A DNA stretch of 43,380 nucleotides from Actinomycetes bacterium (GCA_023460175.1 JAEWRC010000004.1:1-43380); one strand, 5' to 3'. Counted from the first letter of the stretch, positions 35,759-43,380 are shown. Made by a program: numbers and translations. The notes: generated by a model not told the origin, from the sequence alone.

Positions 35759-36097
35759 TCAGTAGCCGGTCCCGAATTTCCGGTTGAGTTTGGCCGCGCG
35801 GCGCAGCTGGAACATCCGCACCGCGCCCACCGCGACGGTGATCAGCCCGCCGGCGACCGCGGCGAACAGGATGGCCACCCCCAACGGGAGCGTCCAATGC
35901 CAGCCCAGGAAGGCGAACGCCGTCGACGCCGTGTTCTGCGCGATGAAGATCAGCAACACAATCAGAATCAGGAAACCCAAGATCAGCGCGGTCCACAGCG
36001 CCGCGGCCTTGGTGAACTTCGTTTCGGCACCCGGTTCCTGCGACACGGTGGGGGACGGGCCGTCGGGAGTCGGTGGCACAGTCGGATCACTGCTCAT
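35759..36097 (-). CDS. LapA-like membrane protein (DUF1049)
   Basis: 112 aa. A Pro/Ser-rich N-terminal tail, then two transmembrane helices (about 32-52, LWTALILGFLILIVLLIFIA, and 69-92, LPLGVAILFAAVAGGLITVA) joined by NTASTAFAFLGWHW, the LapA/DUF1049 signature, and a basic C-terminal tail RRAAKLNRKFG. In other bacteria LapA proteins help assemble lipopolysaccharide; in mycobacteria the role is unknown. Divergent from proX across a 128-bp region with inverted and direct repeats. Confidence 0.8.
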   Translation of the reverse strand: MSSDPTVPPTPDGPSPTVSQEPGAETKFTKAAALWTALILGFLILIVLLIFIAQNTASTAFAFLGWHWTLPLGVAILFAAVAGGLITVAVGAVRMFQLRRAAKLNRKFGTGY

Positions 36098-36105
36098 ACC
36101 GCCAT

Positions 36106-36125
36106 CTTTGCCCTTTCTGGCAAAG
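36106..36125. promoter_or_regulatory. inverted repeat in the lapA-like/proX promoter region
   Basis: CTTTGCC (36106-36112), six-base spacer, GGCAAAG (36119-36125): a perfect 7+7 palindrome beginning 8 bp upstream of the LapA-like start codon. Likely an operator or RNA stem for that gene; regulator unknown. Confidence 0.4.
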
Positions 36126-36162
36126 AAGCAAACAGCTTCGCGGTGTGTTCACGCTGAGACAT

Positions 36163-36206
36163 ACCGCTCCGGATCGCGGAGTCAAACCGCCCCGGATCGC
36201 GGAATC
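36163..36206. repeat. proX: two 21-bp direct repeats just upstream of proX
   Basis: 36163-36183 and 36186-36206 share 19 of 21 bases (core CCGGATCGCGGA), spaced 23 bp start to start, about two helical turns, and end 19 bp before the proX ATG. The arrangement suits a tandem binding site controlling the osmoprotectant operon. Confidence 0.5.
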
Positions 36207-36225
36207 GCCCACTAGTGTCGCCCGA

Positions 36226-37173
36226 ATGACCACGCGGGCGCCACGTTGGGCTGCTGCGCTGCTGGCTCTCGCCCTGGCCCTGGTGGCCTCGGCGTGCGGC
36301 AGTTCCAATCCGCTTGGCGGGGGTGCGGCCTCCGGTGATCTCAAGACGGTGGTGGTCGGTTCGGCCGACTTCCCCGAGTCGAAGATCCTCGGCGAGATCT
36401 ACGCCCAGGCCCTCGAGGCCAACGGGTTCACGGTGGGCCGCCAGTTCGGCATCGGCAGCCGCGAGACCTACATCCCGGCCCTGCAGGACTATTCGATCGA
36501 CCTGGTGCCGGAGTACACCGGCAACCTGCTGAACTATTTCGATCCGGAGGCCACCGCAGCCACCCCGGAGGCCGTCGAGTTGGCGCTGCACCGCGCGCTG
36601 CCGGGCGGGCTGGCCATGCTGACCCCGTCGCCGGCCGCCGACGTCGACACCGTCGCGGTCACCGCGCAGACCGCCGAACGCTGGAACCTGACGAGCATCG
36701 GCGACCTCGCGCAGCACTCCGCGGAGGTGAAGTTCGGTGCGCCCTCGGAGTTCCTGAGCCGCCGCGAGGGCCTGCCGGGGCTCAAGGAGATCTACGGCCT
36801 GGACATCGCGCCGCACAACTTCGTCGCGATCAGCGACGGCGGCGGCCCGGCCACCGTGCGCGCCCTGGTCGACGGCACCGTGACCGCGGCCAACATCTTC
36901 TCCACCTCCCCGGCGATCGCGCAGAACGACCTGGTGGTGCTGGCCGACCCGGAGAACAACTTCCCCGCGGCCAACGTCGTGCCGGTCGTCAACGCGCAGA
37001 AGATGTCCGACGAGCTCAAGCGCATCCTCGACGCCGTGTCGGCCGCGCTGACCACCGAGGCGCTGATCGACCTGAACACCTCGGTGTCCGGCAACGCCGG
37101 CATCGACCCGGACGAGGCCGCCCGGAACTGGGTGCGGGACAACGGGTTCGACCAGCCCCTGGCGGACAAGTGA
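36226..37173 (+). CDS. proX: ProX, osmoprotectant ABC-transporter substrate-binding lipoprotein
   Basis: 315 aa from ATG 36226. Signal peptide WAAALLALALALVASACG with lipobox ASAC (Cys at about residue 25), so it is anchored on the outer face of the membrane. OpuAC/ProX-type fold: VVVGSADFPESKILGEIYAQ, IGSRETYIPALQ, LVPEYTGNLLNYF (aromatic cage region) and SDGGGPATVRALVDGTV. It binds glycine betaine, choline, carnitine or similar. First gene of proX-proV-proW-proZ, overlapping proV by 4 bp (GTGA). Confidence 0.9.
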   Translation: MTTRAPRWAAALLALALALVASACGSSNPLGGGAASGDLKTVVVGSADFPESKILGEIYAQALEANGFTVGRQFGIGSRETYIPALQDYSIDLVPEYTGNLLNYFDPEATAATPEAVELALHRALPGGLAMLTPSPAADVDTVAVTAQTAERWNLTSIGDLAQHSAEVKFGAPSEFLSRREGLPGLKEIYGLDIAPHNFVAISDGGGPATVRALVDGTVTAANIFSTSPAIAQNDLVVLADPENNFPAANVVPVVNAQKMSDELKRILDAVSAALTTEALIDLNTSVSGNAGIDPDEAARNWVRDNGFDQPLADK

Positions 37174-38285
37174 TCCGCTTCCAGGACGTCACCAAGACGT
37201 ACCCCGACGGCACCGTCGCCGTCGACCGGCTGACACTGGAGGTCCCCACCGGGACGCTGGCCGCGTTCGTCGGGCCGTCCGGCTGCGGCAAGACGACCTC
37301 CATGCGGATGATCAACCGGATGATCGAGCCCACCTCGGGCACGCTGACCGTCGACGGCCGCGACGTCTCCACCGTCGACCCGGTCAAGCTGCGCCTGGGC
37401 ATCGGCTACGTCATCCAGAGCGCGGGGCTGATGCCGCACCAGCGGGTCATCGACAACGTCGCCACCGTGCCGGTGTTGCGCGGGGAGTCCCGGCGCAAGG
37501 CCCGGCAGCAGGCCTACGGCGTGCTCGAACGCGTCGGCCTGGACCCCAAGCTGGCCAAGCGGTATCCCGCGCAGCTGTCCGGCGGTCAGCAGCAGCGGGT
37601 CGGGGTGGCCCGGGCGTTGGCCGCCGACCCGCCGATCCTGCTGATGGACGAGCCGTTCAGCGCCGTCGACCCGGTGGTCCGCGACGAGCTGCAGGCCGAG
37701 ATCCGCCGCCTGCAGGACGAGCTGCACAAGACCGTCGTGTTCGTCACCCACGACATCGATGAGGCGCTCAAGCTCGGCGATCAGGTCGCGGTGTTCGGCC
37801 GCGGCGGGGTGTTGCAGCAGTACGACCCGCCGGCGCGGCTGCTGTCGAATCCGGCCAACGACTTCGTCGCGGGCTTCGTCGGCGCCGACCGCGGCTACCG
37901 CGGGCTGCAGTTCTTCGGAGCGACCGGGCTGCCGCTGCACGAGCTGCGCAGCGTCGACGAGGACGGCATCGACGCCCTGGAACTGGCCGCCGGCGAATGG
38001 GCGCTGGTCACCAAGGCCGACGGCAGCCCGTACGCCTGGATCGACGCCGAGGGGGCCGCCCTGCGCCGCTCCGGAAAGTCGTTGTACGACAGCACCATCG
38101 CGGGCGGATCGCTGTTCGGCCCGGACGGCACACTGCGGCAGGCGCTGGACGCGGCGCTGTCGTCCCCGTCGGGTCTGGGCGTGGCCGTGGGGGCCGACGG
38201 CCGGGTGCGCGGCGGGGTGCGCGCCGAGGACGTCCTGGCGGCGCTGAGCGCCCAGCGCGAGCAACGGGCGCCGCGGCAGGCCTGA
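37170..38285 (+). CDS. proV: ProV, osmoprotectant ABC-transporter ATPase
   Basis: 371 aa from GTG 37170. Walker A GPSGCGKTTS (about 34-43), Q-loop YVIQSAGLMPHQ, ABC signature LSGGQQQRVGVARALA, Walker B ILLMDEPFSAVD and H-loop VTHDIDEA are all intact. The C-terminal region (about 255-370) with VTKADGSPYAWID looks like a degenerate CBS-type regulatory domain, as expected for OpuA/ProV ATPases. Drives uptake through ProW and ProZ. Confidence 0.92.
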   Translation: MIRFQDVTKTYPDGTVAVDRLTLEVPTGTLAAFVGPSGCGKTTSMRMINRMIEPTSGTLTVDGRDVSTVDPVKLRLGIGYVIQSAGLMPHQRVIDNVATVPVLRGESRRKARQQAYGVLERVGLDPKLAKRYPAQLSGGQQQRVGVARALAADPPILLMDEPFSAVDPVVRDELQAEIRRLQDELHKTVVFVTHDIDEALKLGDQVAVFGRGGVLQQYDPPARLLSNPANDFVAGFVGADRGYRGLQFFGATGLPLHELRSVDEDGIDALELAAGEWALVTKADGSPYAWIDAEGAALRRSGKSLYDSTIAGGSLFGPDGTLRQALDAALSSPSGLGVAVGADGRVRGGVRAEDVLAALSAQREQRAPRQA

Positions 38286-38305
38286 TCGTGAAGAACACCT
38301 GACCC

Positions 38306-38980
38306 GTGCGCTACCTGCTGACCCACCTCGACGACGCCTGGGCGCTGACGGTCGTGCATCTGCGGCTGTCGCTGATCCCGATCGTGCTGGGCCTGCTGAT
38401 CGCGGTGCCGCTGGGCGCAGTCGTGCAGCGCAGCACCGCGTGGCGGCGGCTGACGACGGTGACCGCCAGCATCATCTTCACCATCCCGTCGCTGGCGCTG
38501 TTCGTGGTGCTCCCGCTGATCATCCCGACCCGGATCCTCGACGAGGCCAACGTCATCGTCGCGCTCACGCTCTATACCGCGGCGCTGCTGGTGCGCGCCG
38601 TCCCCGAGGCGCTGGACGCGGTGCCCGAACATGTCCGCGACGCCGCCACCGCCGTCGGTTACAAGCGGATCACGCAGCTACTCAAAGTCGAACTGCCACT
38701 GGCGATTCCGGTACTGGTAGCCAGCCTGCGGGTGGTGGCGGTCACCAACATCTCCATGGTGTCGGTCGGTTCGGTGATCGGCATCGGCGGCCTGGGCACC
38801 TGGTTCACCGAGGGCTATCAGGCCGACAAGAGCGATCAGATCATCGCCGGCATCATCGCGATCTTCGTGCTGGCCGTCGTCATCGACGCGCTGATCATGC
38901 TCGCCGGCCGGGCCATCACGCCGTGGGCCCGGGCCACCCGCGCGCCGCGGCGCCGCGCCCGCAGCGGGGCGGCCACATGA
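38306..38980 (+). CDS. proW: ProW, osmoprotectant ABC-transporter permease
   Basis: 224 aa from GTG 38306, 20 bp after proV. Binding-protein-dependent permease with about five to six helices (VVHLRLSLIPIVLGLLIAVP; ASIIFTIPSLALFVVLPLII) and the EAA coupling loop VPEHVRDAATAVGYKRITQL. The C-terminus is short and basic. It overlaps proZ by 4 bp. Confidence 0.9.
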   Translation: MRYLLTHLDDAWALTVVHLRLSLIPIVLGLLIAVPLGAVVQRSTAWRRLTTVTASIIFTIPSLALFVVLPLIIPTRILDEANVIVALTLYTAALLVRAVPEALDAVPEHVRDAATAVGYKRITQLLKVELPLAIPVLVASLRVVAVTNISMVSVGSVIGIGGLGTWFTEGYQADKSDQIIAGIIAIFVLAVVIDALIMLAGRAITPWARATRAPRRRARSGAAT

Positions 38981-39759
38981 ACTTCCTCTCCGAGGCGTTG
39001 TCGTTCATCTTCACCGCCGCCAACTGGGCCGGCCCGGCGGGCATGACCGCCCGCACCGTCGAGCATCTGCAGTACACCCTGATCGCGCTGCTGTTCTCGG
39101 TGCTGATCGCCGTCCCGCTCGGGATGCTCGTCGGGCACACCGGCCGCGGCAACTTCTTGGTGGTCACCGGCGTCAACGCGCTGCGGGCCCTGCCGACCCT
39201 CGGCGTGCTGCTGCTCGGCGTGCTGCTGTGGGGCCTGGGACTGGTGCCCCCGACGGTGGCGCTGATGCTGCTGGGCATCCCGCCGCTGCTGGCCGGCACC
39301 TATGCGGGGATCGCCAACGTCGATGCGGCGGTCGTCGATGCGGCCCGCGCGATGGGGATGACCGAGTCGCGGGTCCTGCTCCGCGTCGAGACCCCGATCG
39401 CGATGCCGTTGATCCTGGGCGGGCTGCGCACCGCGACCCTGCAGATCGTGGCGACCGCGACGGTGGCCGCCTACGCCAGCCTCGGCGGCCTGGGCCGCTA
39501 TCTGATCGACGGCATCAAGGTGCGCCAGTTCCACATCGCGCTGGTGGGTGCCCTGCTGGTGACGGCGCTGGCGCTGATCCTGGACGCCGCGTGCGCGTTC
39601 GCGGTGTGGTTGTCGGTGCCCGGATCGGGGCGCCTGGGACGGTGGGGCGGGCGGATGCCGCAGCCCCTGCTGGGCGACGAGGTGGCCCTCGAGGCCGGTA
39701 CCGGGACCGGTTCAGGCGCTGACCGGACTACGCGTCGACGACCCCGTCGCTTACGGTAG
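38977..39759 (+). CDS. proZ: ProZ, osmoprotectant ABC-transporter permease
   Basis: 260 aa from ATG 38977 (ATGA overlap with proW). Permease domain with TARTVEHLQYTLIALLFSVL, helices such as RALPTLGVLLLGVLLWGLGL and EAA loop NVDAAVVDAARAMGMTESRV. The tail (about 225-260) is long, Gly/Arg-rich and probably cytoplasmic. It forms the channel with ProW. It ends 4 bp before the next gene, which may be co-transcribed. Confidence 0.9.
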   Translation: MNFLSEALSFIFTAANWAGPAGMTARTVEHLQYTLIALLFSVLIAVPLGMLVGHTGRGNFLVVTGVNALRALPTLGVLLLGVLLWGLGLVPPTVALMLLGIPPLLAGTYAGIANVDAAVVDAARAMGMTESRVLLRVETPIAMPLILGGLRTATLQIVATATVAAYASLGGLGRYLIDGIKVRQFHIALVGALLVTALALILDAACAFAVWLSVPGSGRLGRWGGRMPQPLLGDEVALEAGTGTGSGADRTTRRRPRRLR

Positions 39760-39763
39760 ACGG

Positions 39764-40357
39764 GTGAGTGCTCCCGACAACGCGAAGGACAGCGCCTGGC
39801 CGGCGATTCTGACCTGGCGCGCCCATGATCTGCCTCGGATGGAGTCGGTGCGGATTCAGCTGTCCGGCAACCGAATCAAGGCCAACGGCCGCATCGTGTC
39901 GGCGGCCACCCCGCAGACGCCGGCCTTCGGCGCCTCCTACGACCTGGTGACCGACGAGTCCGGGGCCACCAAGCGGCTGTCGCTGTCGGTCACGCTCGCC
40001 GAGCGCGAGCGGCAGCTGTCGATCGCGCGCGACGAGGAGAACATGTGGCTGGTGCAGGACCACACCGGCCAGACCTCCCGGGCCGCATTCGACGGCGCGC
40101 TGGACGTCGACGTGGTCTTCAGCCCGTTCTTCAACGCGTTGCCGATCCGGCGCACGGGGCTCAACCGGCGCAAGGACTCGGTGACGCTACCCGTGGTCTA
40201 CGTGTGGTTGCCCGACCTGACCGTCGAGCCCGTGACCATCGGCTACGCCAGGACCGCCACCGGGATCAAGCTGCAGTCCCCGGTCTCGCAGACCACCATC
40301 ACCGTGGACGACGAGGGCTTCCCTATCGACTATCCGGGCCTCGCAGAGCGGATCTGA
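39764..40357 (+). CDS. putative glycolipid-binding domain protein (DUF1089 type)
   Basis: 197 aa from the GTG at 39764. An all-beta protein without signal peptide: ILTWRAHDLPRMESVRIQLS (about 15-34), FGASYDLVTDESGATKRLSL, SIARDEENMWLV, VVFSPFFNALPIRR and LPVVYVWLPDLTVEPV. These blocks, with the W-R..D.P..E.VR start, correspond to the putative glycolipid-binding family (Pfam PF06475, by memory). Four bases after proZ, so likely in the same transcript, though a role in osmoprotection is not implied. Its last 35 bp overlap the convergent tyrA gene. Confidence 0.75.
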   Translation: MSAPDNAKDSAWPAILTWRAHDLPRMESVRIQLSGNRIKANGRIVSAATPQTPAFGASYDLVTDESGATKRLSLSVTLAERERQLSIARDEENMWLVQDHTGQTSRAAFDGALDVDVVFSPFFNALPIRRTGLNRRKDSVTLPVVYVWLPDLTVEPVTIGYARTATGIKLQSPVSQTTITVDDEGFPIDYPGLAERI

Positions 40358-41279
40358 TCACCCAGCCGGCCCGGCCGGCCGCGGCGAGTTCGTCGCGCCA
40401 GTTCTCTTCGCCGATCGCGATCCCCACCACGTCGGGTCGGCTGAAGCTGTCGTAGCGGGTGCGCGCGGCGTGCCCGGCCTCCACCAGTTCGCCCACCGAA
40501 CCCGCATCGGCCAGGGTGTCCCGGGCCGCGGTCAGCAGTTCGATGGCGCGGTCCAGCAGCGGCAGCAACTCCGCGCTGTTGGTCTCGCACATGGCGCGCA
40601 CCAGGTCCGGGGCGGTGGCCGCCACCCGGGTGCCGTCGCGGAACGAGCCGGCGGCCAGCGCGAAGGCCAGCGGTACGTCGGAGGCGGTGATCGCCATCGC
40701 CTCGGCGGTCAGATGCGGCAGGTGCGAGATGGCGGCCGCGGCGGCGTCGTGTTCGTCGGAGCGCGCCGGCACCACGAACGATCCGCAGTCCAGCGCCAGC
40801 CGCATCACCTGGGCCCACGCGTGCGGGTCGACGTGGTCATCGACCGACACCACCCACGGCGCGTCGACGAACAGCCGTCGGTCGCCGGCCGCCCAGCCGG
40901 AATGGGCGGTGCCGGCCATCGGGTGCCCGCCGACGTAGCGCGCCAGCAGGCCGGCGTCGGCGACCGCGTCGAGGACCGCGGCTTTGACGCTGATGACGTC
41001 GGTCAGCGGGTTGCCGGGGGCGGTCTCGGCGATGTGCGCCAGCATCGTGGGCAGGGCCGGCATGGGGACCGCGATCACGATGAGCGCCCCGGTCTCGGCG
41101 GCGCGGGTCAGCGTGGCGTCGATGTCGGCGGACGCGTCGAAGCCGTCGGCGGTGGCGGCCTGGACGCTGTCGATCGACCGGTTGTAGCCGAAGACCGGGC
41201 GGCCCGCGGCGGCCCCGGCGCGCAGCAGCGAGCCGCCGATGAGACCGAGGCCCAGGACGCAGACGGGGGTGGCTGTCAC
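40323..41279 (-). CDS. tyrA: prephenate dehydrogenase TyrA
   Basis: 318 aa from GTG 41279. Rossmann NAD site CVLGLGLIGGSLLRAG (about 7-22), IVIAVPMPALPTML, catalytic GGHPMAGTAHSGW (about 117-129, His in H-P-M-A-G), helical C-terminal dimer domain with ISHLPHLTAEAMAI and CETNSAELLPLLD. Oxidatively decarboxylates prephenate to 4-hydroxyphenylpyruvate in tyrosine synthesis. No ACT domain is present. Divergent from the TadA-associated gene; its stop overlaps the preceding convergent gene. Confidence 0.9.
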   Translation of the reverse strand: MTATPVCVLGLGLIGGSLLRAGAAAGRPVFGYNRSIDSVQAATADGFDASADIDATLTRAAETGALIVIAVPMPALPTMLAHIAETAPGNPLTDVISVKAAVLDAVADAGLLARYVGGHPMAGTAHSGWAAGDRRLFVDAPWVVSVDDHVDPHAWAQVMRLALDCGSFVVPARSDEHDAAAAAISHLPHLTAEAMAITASDVPLAFALAAGSFRDGTRVAATAPDLVRAMCETNSAELLPLLDRAIELLTAARDTLADAGSVGELVEAGHAARTRYDSFSRPDVVGIAIGEENWRDELAAAGRAGWVIRSALRGPDSR

Positions 41280-41358
41280 GCTGTCCAGATTGGCACACCG
41301 GCGGCCCGGGTATCGATCGCCTGGTCAACCGGTAGGTCTGGGACTACCGTTAGCGCGC

Positions 41359-41883
41359 ATGGGGCCCCAGAGGTCGAAGCAGGACGTATCCACCGACGCC
41401 GGCAGCACGGACGGCTTCGGGGTCGCGGTGGTGCGTGAGGACGGGCGTTGGCGCTGCACGGCGCTGCACGGCAAGGCCCTGAGCAGCCTGACCGCGGCCG
41501 AGACCGAGCTGTGTGAACTACGCAGCGCCGGTGCGGTGTTCGGGCTGCTCAACGTCGACGACGAGTTCTTCATCGTGATGCGGCCCGCGCCCGGCGGCAC
41601 CCGGATGCTGCTGTCGGACGCGACCGCGGCCCTGGACTACGACATCGCCTCCGATGCGCTGGACACCCTGGACGCCGAGATCGACGACGACGACCTCGAC
41701 GATTCCGATCCGTTTGCCGAGGGAGACCTGGCGGTGCTCTCGGACCTCGGGCTGCACGAGGACGTGCTCAACGCGATCCTCGCCGAGACCGACATGTATG
41801 CCGACGAGCAGCTCAGCAGCATCGCCCGGGAGATGGGGTTCGCCGACGAGCTGTCGGCGGTGCTGGACAAACTCGGCCGGTGA
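41359..41883 (+). CDS. tRNA adenosine deaminase-associated protein
   Basis: 174 aa from ATG 41359. GFGVAVVREDGRWRCTALHG at the start, FGLLNVDDEFFIVMRPAPGG, a strongly acidic middle (DTLDAEIDDDDLDDSDPFAE) and a helical end containing DMYADEQLSSIAREMGFADE. This conserved actinobacterial protein is nearly always encoded directly before tadA and named for that; its function is unknown. The 4-bp overlap with tadA (GTGA) supports co-translation. Confidence 0.88.
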   Translation: MGPQRSKQDVSTDAGSTDGFGVAVVREDGRWRCTALHGKALSSLTAAETELCELRSAGAVFGLLNVDDEFFIVMRPAPGGTRMLLSDATAALDYDIASDALDTLDAEIDDDDLDDSDPFAEGDLAVLSDLGLHEDVLNAILAETDMYADEQLSSIAREMGFADELSAVLDKLGR

Positions 41884-42341
41884 GCCGCGTTCCCGACGAC
41901 GAGTCGCTGATCCGCGCCGCGCTGGCGGCCGCCGAGGCGGTCGGTCCGCGCGACGTCCCGATCGGTGCCGTCGTCGTCTCCGCCGAGGGGGTGGAGCTGG
42001 CCCGCGCCGCCAACGCCCGCGAGGCCCTGGGCGATCCGACCGCGCACGCCGAGATCCTGGCGCTGCGCGCGGCCGCCGGGGTGCTCGGCGACGGCTGGCG
42101 GCTGGAGGGCGCGACCCTGGCGGTGACCGTCGAGCCCTGCACGATGTGCGCCGGCGCGCTGGTCATGGCCCGCATCGCGCGGGTGGTGTTCGGGGCGTGG
42201 GAGCCCAAGACCGGCGCGGTGGGCTCGCTGTGGGATGTGGTGCGCGATCGTCGGCTCACGCATCGCCCGCAGGTCCGCGGCGGCGTCCTGGCCGACGAGT
42301 GCGCGGCGCCCCTGGAGGCCTTCTTCGCCCGCCAGCGCTAG
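41880..42341 (+). CDS. tadA: tRNA-specific adenosine deaminase TadA
   Basis: 153 aa from GTG 41880. Cytidine/deoxycytidylate deaminase fold with zinc ligands in DPTAHAEILAL (His/Glu, about 57-59) and PCTMCAGALVMARI (two Cys), plus DVPIGAVVV at the N-terminus. TadA converts A34 to inosine in tRNA-Arg(ACG), an essential wobble modification. A free nucleoside deaminase is less likely given the TadA-associated partner upstream. Confidence 0.9.
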   Translation: MSRVPDDESLIRAALAAAEAVGPRDVPIGAVVVSAEGVELARAANAREALGDPTAHAEILALRAAAGVLGDGWRLEGATLAVTVEPCTMCAGALVMARIARVVFGAWEPKTGAVGSLWDVVRDRRLTHRPQVRGGVLADECAAPLEAFFARQR

Positions 42342-42441
42342 CCGCTCGCCACCAGCGCCGCCGAGAGTGCGTGTTCCCGGCCGCCACGCCGATGGTTTTT
42401 CGTAGTTTGCGCCCGCTCGCCACCAGCGCCGCCGAGAGTGC
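42342..42441. repeat. 29-bp direct repeat in the tadA/tRNA-Ser gap
   Basis: 42342-42370 and 42413-42441 are identical over 29 bp (contain CGCCGAGAGTGC), start to start 71 bp apart. The first copy starts at the tadA stop codon. The repeats look like a dispersed intergenic element of mycobacteria; nothing else is recognised in this 205-bp gap. Confidence 0.7.
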
Positions 42442-42546
42442 CTCCAGGGTCGTTCCCACGCAGAAGGCACAACCCTGGCCGCAACTTCGCGCGCAGGTCA
42501 AGCCGCGATTATGTGCGCACGGACCGCGGCCGGTAAGCTGCCCCAC

Positions 42547-42637
42547 GGTGGCGTGTCCGAGCGGCCTAAGGAGCACGCCTCGAAAGCGTGTGACGGGTAA
42601 CCCCCGTCCGTGGGTTCAAATCCCACCGCCACCGCCA
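42547..42637 (+). tRNA. tRNA-Ser, anticodon CGA
   Basis: Acceptor GGTGGCG (42547-42553) pairs with CGCCACC (42627-42633); discriminator G and encoded CCA (42635-42637). D-arm region CCGAGCGGCCTAAGGAG, anticodon loop CTCGAAA between CACGC and GCGTG, a long variable arm (GACGGG/CCCGTC) typical of class II tRNA-Ser, and T-loop TTCAAAT. Reads UCG codons. Confidence 0.95.
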
Positions 42638-42638
42638 G

Positions 42639-42674
42639 AGCCCCTCGCCTGCGAACGCAGGTGCGGGGCTTTTT
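42639..42674 (+). terminator. rho-independent terminator after tRNA-Ser
   Basis: AGCCCC (42639-42644) pairs with GGGGCT (42665-42670), with inner CCTGCG/CGCAGG around AA, followed by a run of five T. It starts right behind the CCA end of the tRNA. Confidence 0.85.
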
Positions 42675-42878
42675 CATGCCGGGGAGAGGAATTCCGGCCG
42701 CCTCGCGCACACAGTCCAGTTGTAGACAGGTCTGCCCACACTTGAAATCGTCGATCAACTTTTCAAGCTTGGATGGGCAACCTTCTTGAAATGGCGCGGT
42801 TGGATCGCAAGCTGGATCGCCGGCCGCGGACCTCGACGGCAGGAGCGCGGCAACCCTGGCGGTCACCTGACCCGACCG

Positions 42879-43232
42879 CTACCAGATCACCGCAATCCCG
42901 GCCGTGATCAACACCAGCACCCCCACGGCGTAGAACATCCCGCGCGGGACGGCCTGCCCGGTGCGCTTCTGCCGCGCGCCGCCGGTGCCGATCAGCCCGC
43001 CGATGATCACCAGTAGCACCAGCTTGATGCCGAGCTTCGGGTAGTTCAGCTCGATCCCGGCCGGCCACGGCGCGGCCAGGGCCAGCCCGGACAGCAGTGA
43101 CACCAGCAGTCCGTAGTCCATGACGCGGCTGACCCGGAAGCGGCGGGACACCAACTCGGTGATCCAGGCGCCGAAGAGGGTGGCGAACCCGACGAGATGA
43201 ACCAGCACAACTACGTCGCGTAGTAGTTCCAT
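42879..43232 (-). CDS. small integral membrane protein of unknown function
   Basis: 117 aa from ATG 43232; a longer in-frame start at 43280 lies within the adjacent insertion-sequence end and is not used. Four hydrophobic segments: about 5-25 (VVVLVHLVGFATLFGAWITE), 39-56, 65-82 (KLGIKLVLLVIIGGLIG) and 97-116. A conserved-looking VHLVGFATLFGAW and basic loops are present. I do not recognise a family with confidence. The insertion-sequence end sits about 22 bp upstream of the start codon and probably separates the gene from its original promoter. Confidence 0.7.
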   Translation of the reverse strand: MELLRDVVVLVHLVGFATLFGAWITELVSRRFRVSRVMDYGLLVSLLSGLALAAPWPAGIELNYPKLGIKLVLLVIIGGLIGTGGARQKRTGQAVPRGMFYAVGVLVLITAGIAVIW

Positions 43233-43254
43233 GTCGCAGATCGTACGGTCAAAC

Positions 43255-43380
43255 TGGGGTTCCCCTGAAAAAGTGGACACGGTTAGCTTGATTGCTGATT
43301 GATCCGTGCGGTGATCTCGAAGTCGATGGGTGAGATCATTCCCAGTGAACTGTGCCGCCTGTCATGGTTGTAGTAGCGAA
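43255..43380 (-). mobile_element. end of an IS3-family insertion sequence (truncated by window edge)
   Basis: From about 43255 the sequence leaves the flanking context: a candidate terminal repeat beginning TGGGGTTCCCC and containing GAAAAAGTGGACAC, then the 3' end of a transposase gene on the minus strand. The other end lies outside the window. Exact element boundary is approximate. Confidence 0.75.
43283..43380 (-). CDS. IS3-family transposase OrfB, C-terminal fragment (runs off window)
   Basis: Reading from the right edge toward TAA at 43283-43285: RYYNHDRRHSSLGMISP followed by IDFE. RYYN..R.HSSLG..SP is the C-terminal signature after the catalytic Glu of IS3-family (rve-domain) transposases. 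Only 32 codons are visible, so integrity cannot be judged. Confidence 0.85.
   Translation of the reverse strand, partial: RYYNHDRRHSSLGMISPIDFEITARINQQSS

Noticed and set aside
42498..42866. Minus-strand 122-codon frame across the tRNA-Ser gene
   Set aside because: It runs antisense through a tRNA and a terminator; not a credible protein.

Overview
The window is chromosomal DNA of a mycobacterium, most likely a Mycolicibacterium-type environmental species. The evidence is high GC throughout, a complete yrbE-mce operon, two secreted proteins with PGRS-type Gly/Ala/Asn repeats, and a right-hand gene order (tcrX-tcrY, alkyl sulfatase, proX-proV-proW-proZ, tyrA, tadA, tRNA-Ser) that, as I remember it, resembles the Rv3752c-Rv3765c region of M. 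tuberculosis. No species call is possible from the sequence alone.

Left half (1 to about 25.3 kb) is accessory-looking. It opens with the 5' part of a minus-strand secreted PGRS-like protein (1-1123). A minus-strand trio follows: two Mce-associated membrane proteins and a secreted CAP-domain protein. Divergent from the trio is an eight-gene yrbEA-yrbEB-mceA-F operon (about 3.5-12.9 kb) with overlapping or closely spaced genes, encoding an MCE lipid importer. Next come a TetR regulator divergent from an alpha/beta hydrolase plus a mycothiol-dependent MDMPI-type enzyme, with inverted repeats in the shared promoter, then two small genes of unknown function. The half ends with a giant (about 2,815 aa) secreted glycine-rich repeat protein. 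Its signal-peptide coding sequence is broken by an apparent one-base deletion, so as sequenced its long frame has no usable start. A strong hairpin-plus-T-run terminator follows it.

Right half (25.3-43.4 kb) has the denser GC and tight packing of a core region. It holds a methyltransferase; a minus-strand SDR / acyl-CoA dehydrogenase / APH-fold phosphotransferase operon, whose last two products are the unfused parts of ACAD10/11-type enzymes; a DUF1622 membrane protein; and an alpha/beta hydrolase. Then come a TcrX-like response regulator broken by an internal deletion next to its intact TcrY-like kinase, an SdsA-type alkyl sulfatase, a TetR regulator, a histidine phosphatase, a LapA-like membrane protein, the ProXVWZ osmoprotectant importer, a glycolipid-binding-domain protein, TyrA, the TadA-associated protein, TadA and tRNA-Ser(CGA). 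The window ends with a small membrane protein whose upstream region is interrupted by the end of an IS3-family element running off the right edge.

The most unusual items are the giant two-part repeat protein (classical PGRS followed by about 48 copies of a different 34-42-residue repeat, with a three-fold higher-order repeat), its signal-peptide frameshift, the internally deleted response regulator beside an intact kinase, and the mce operon with divergent accessory genes.
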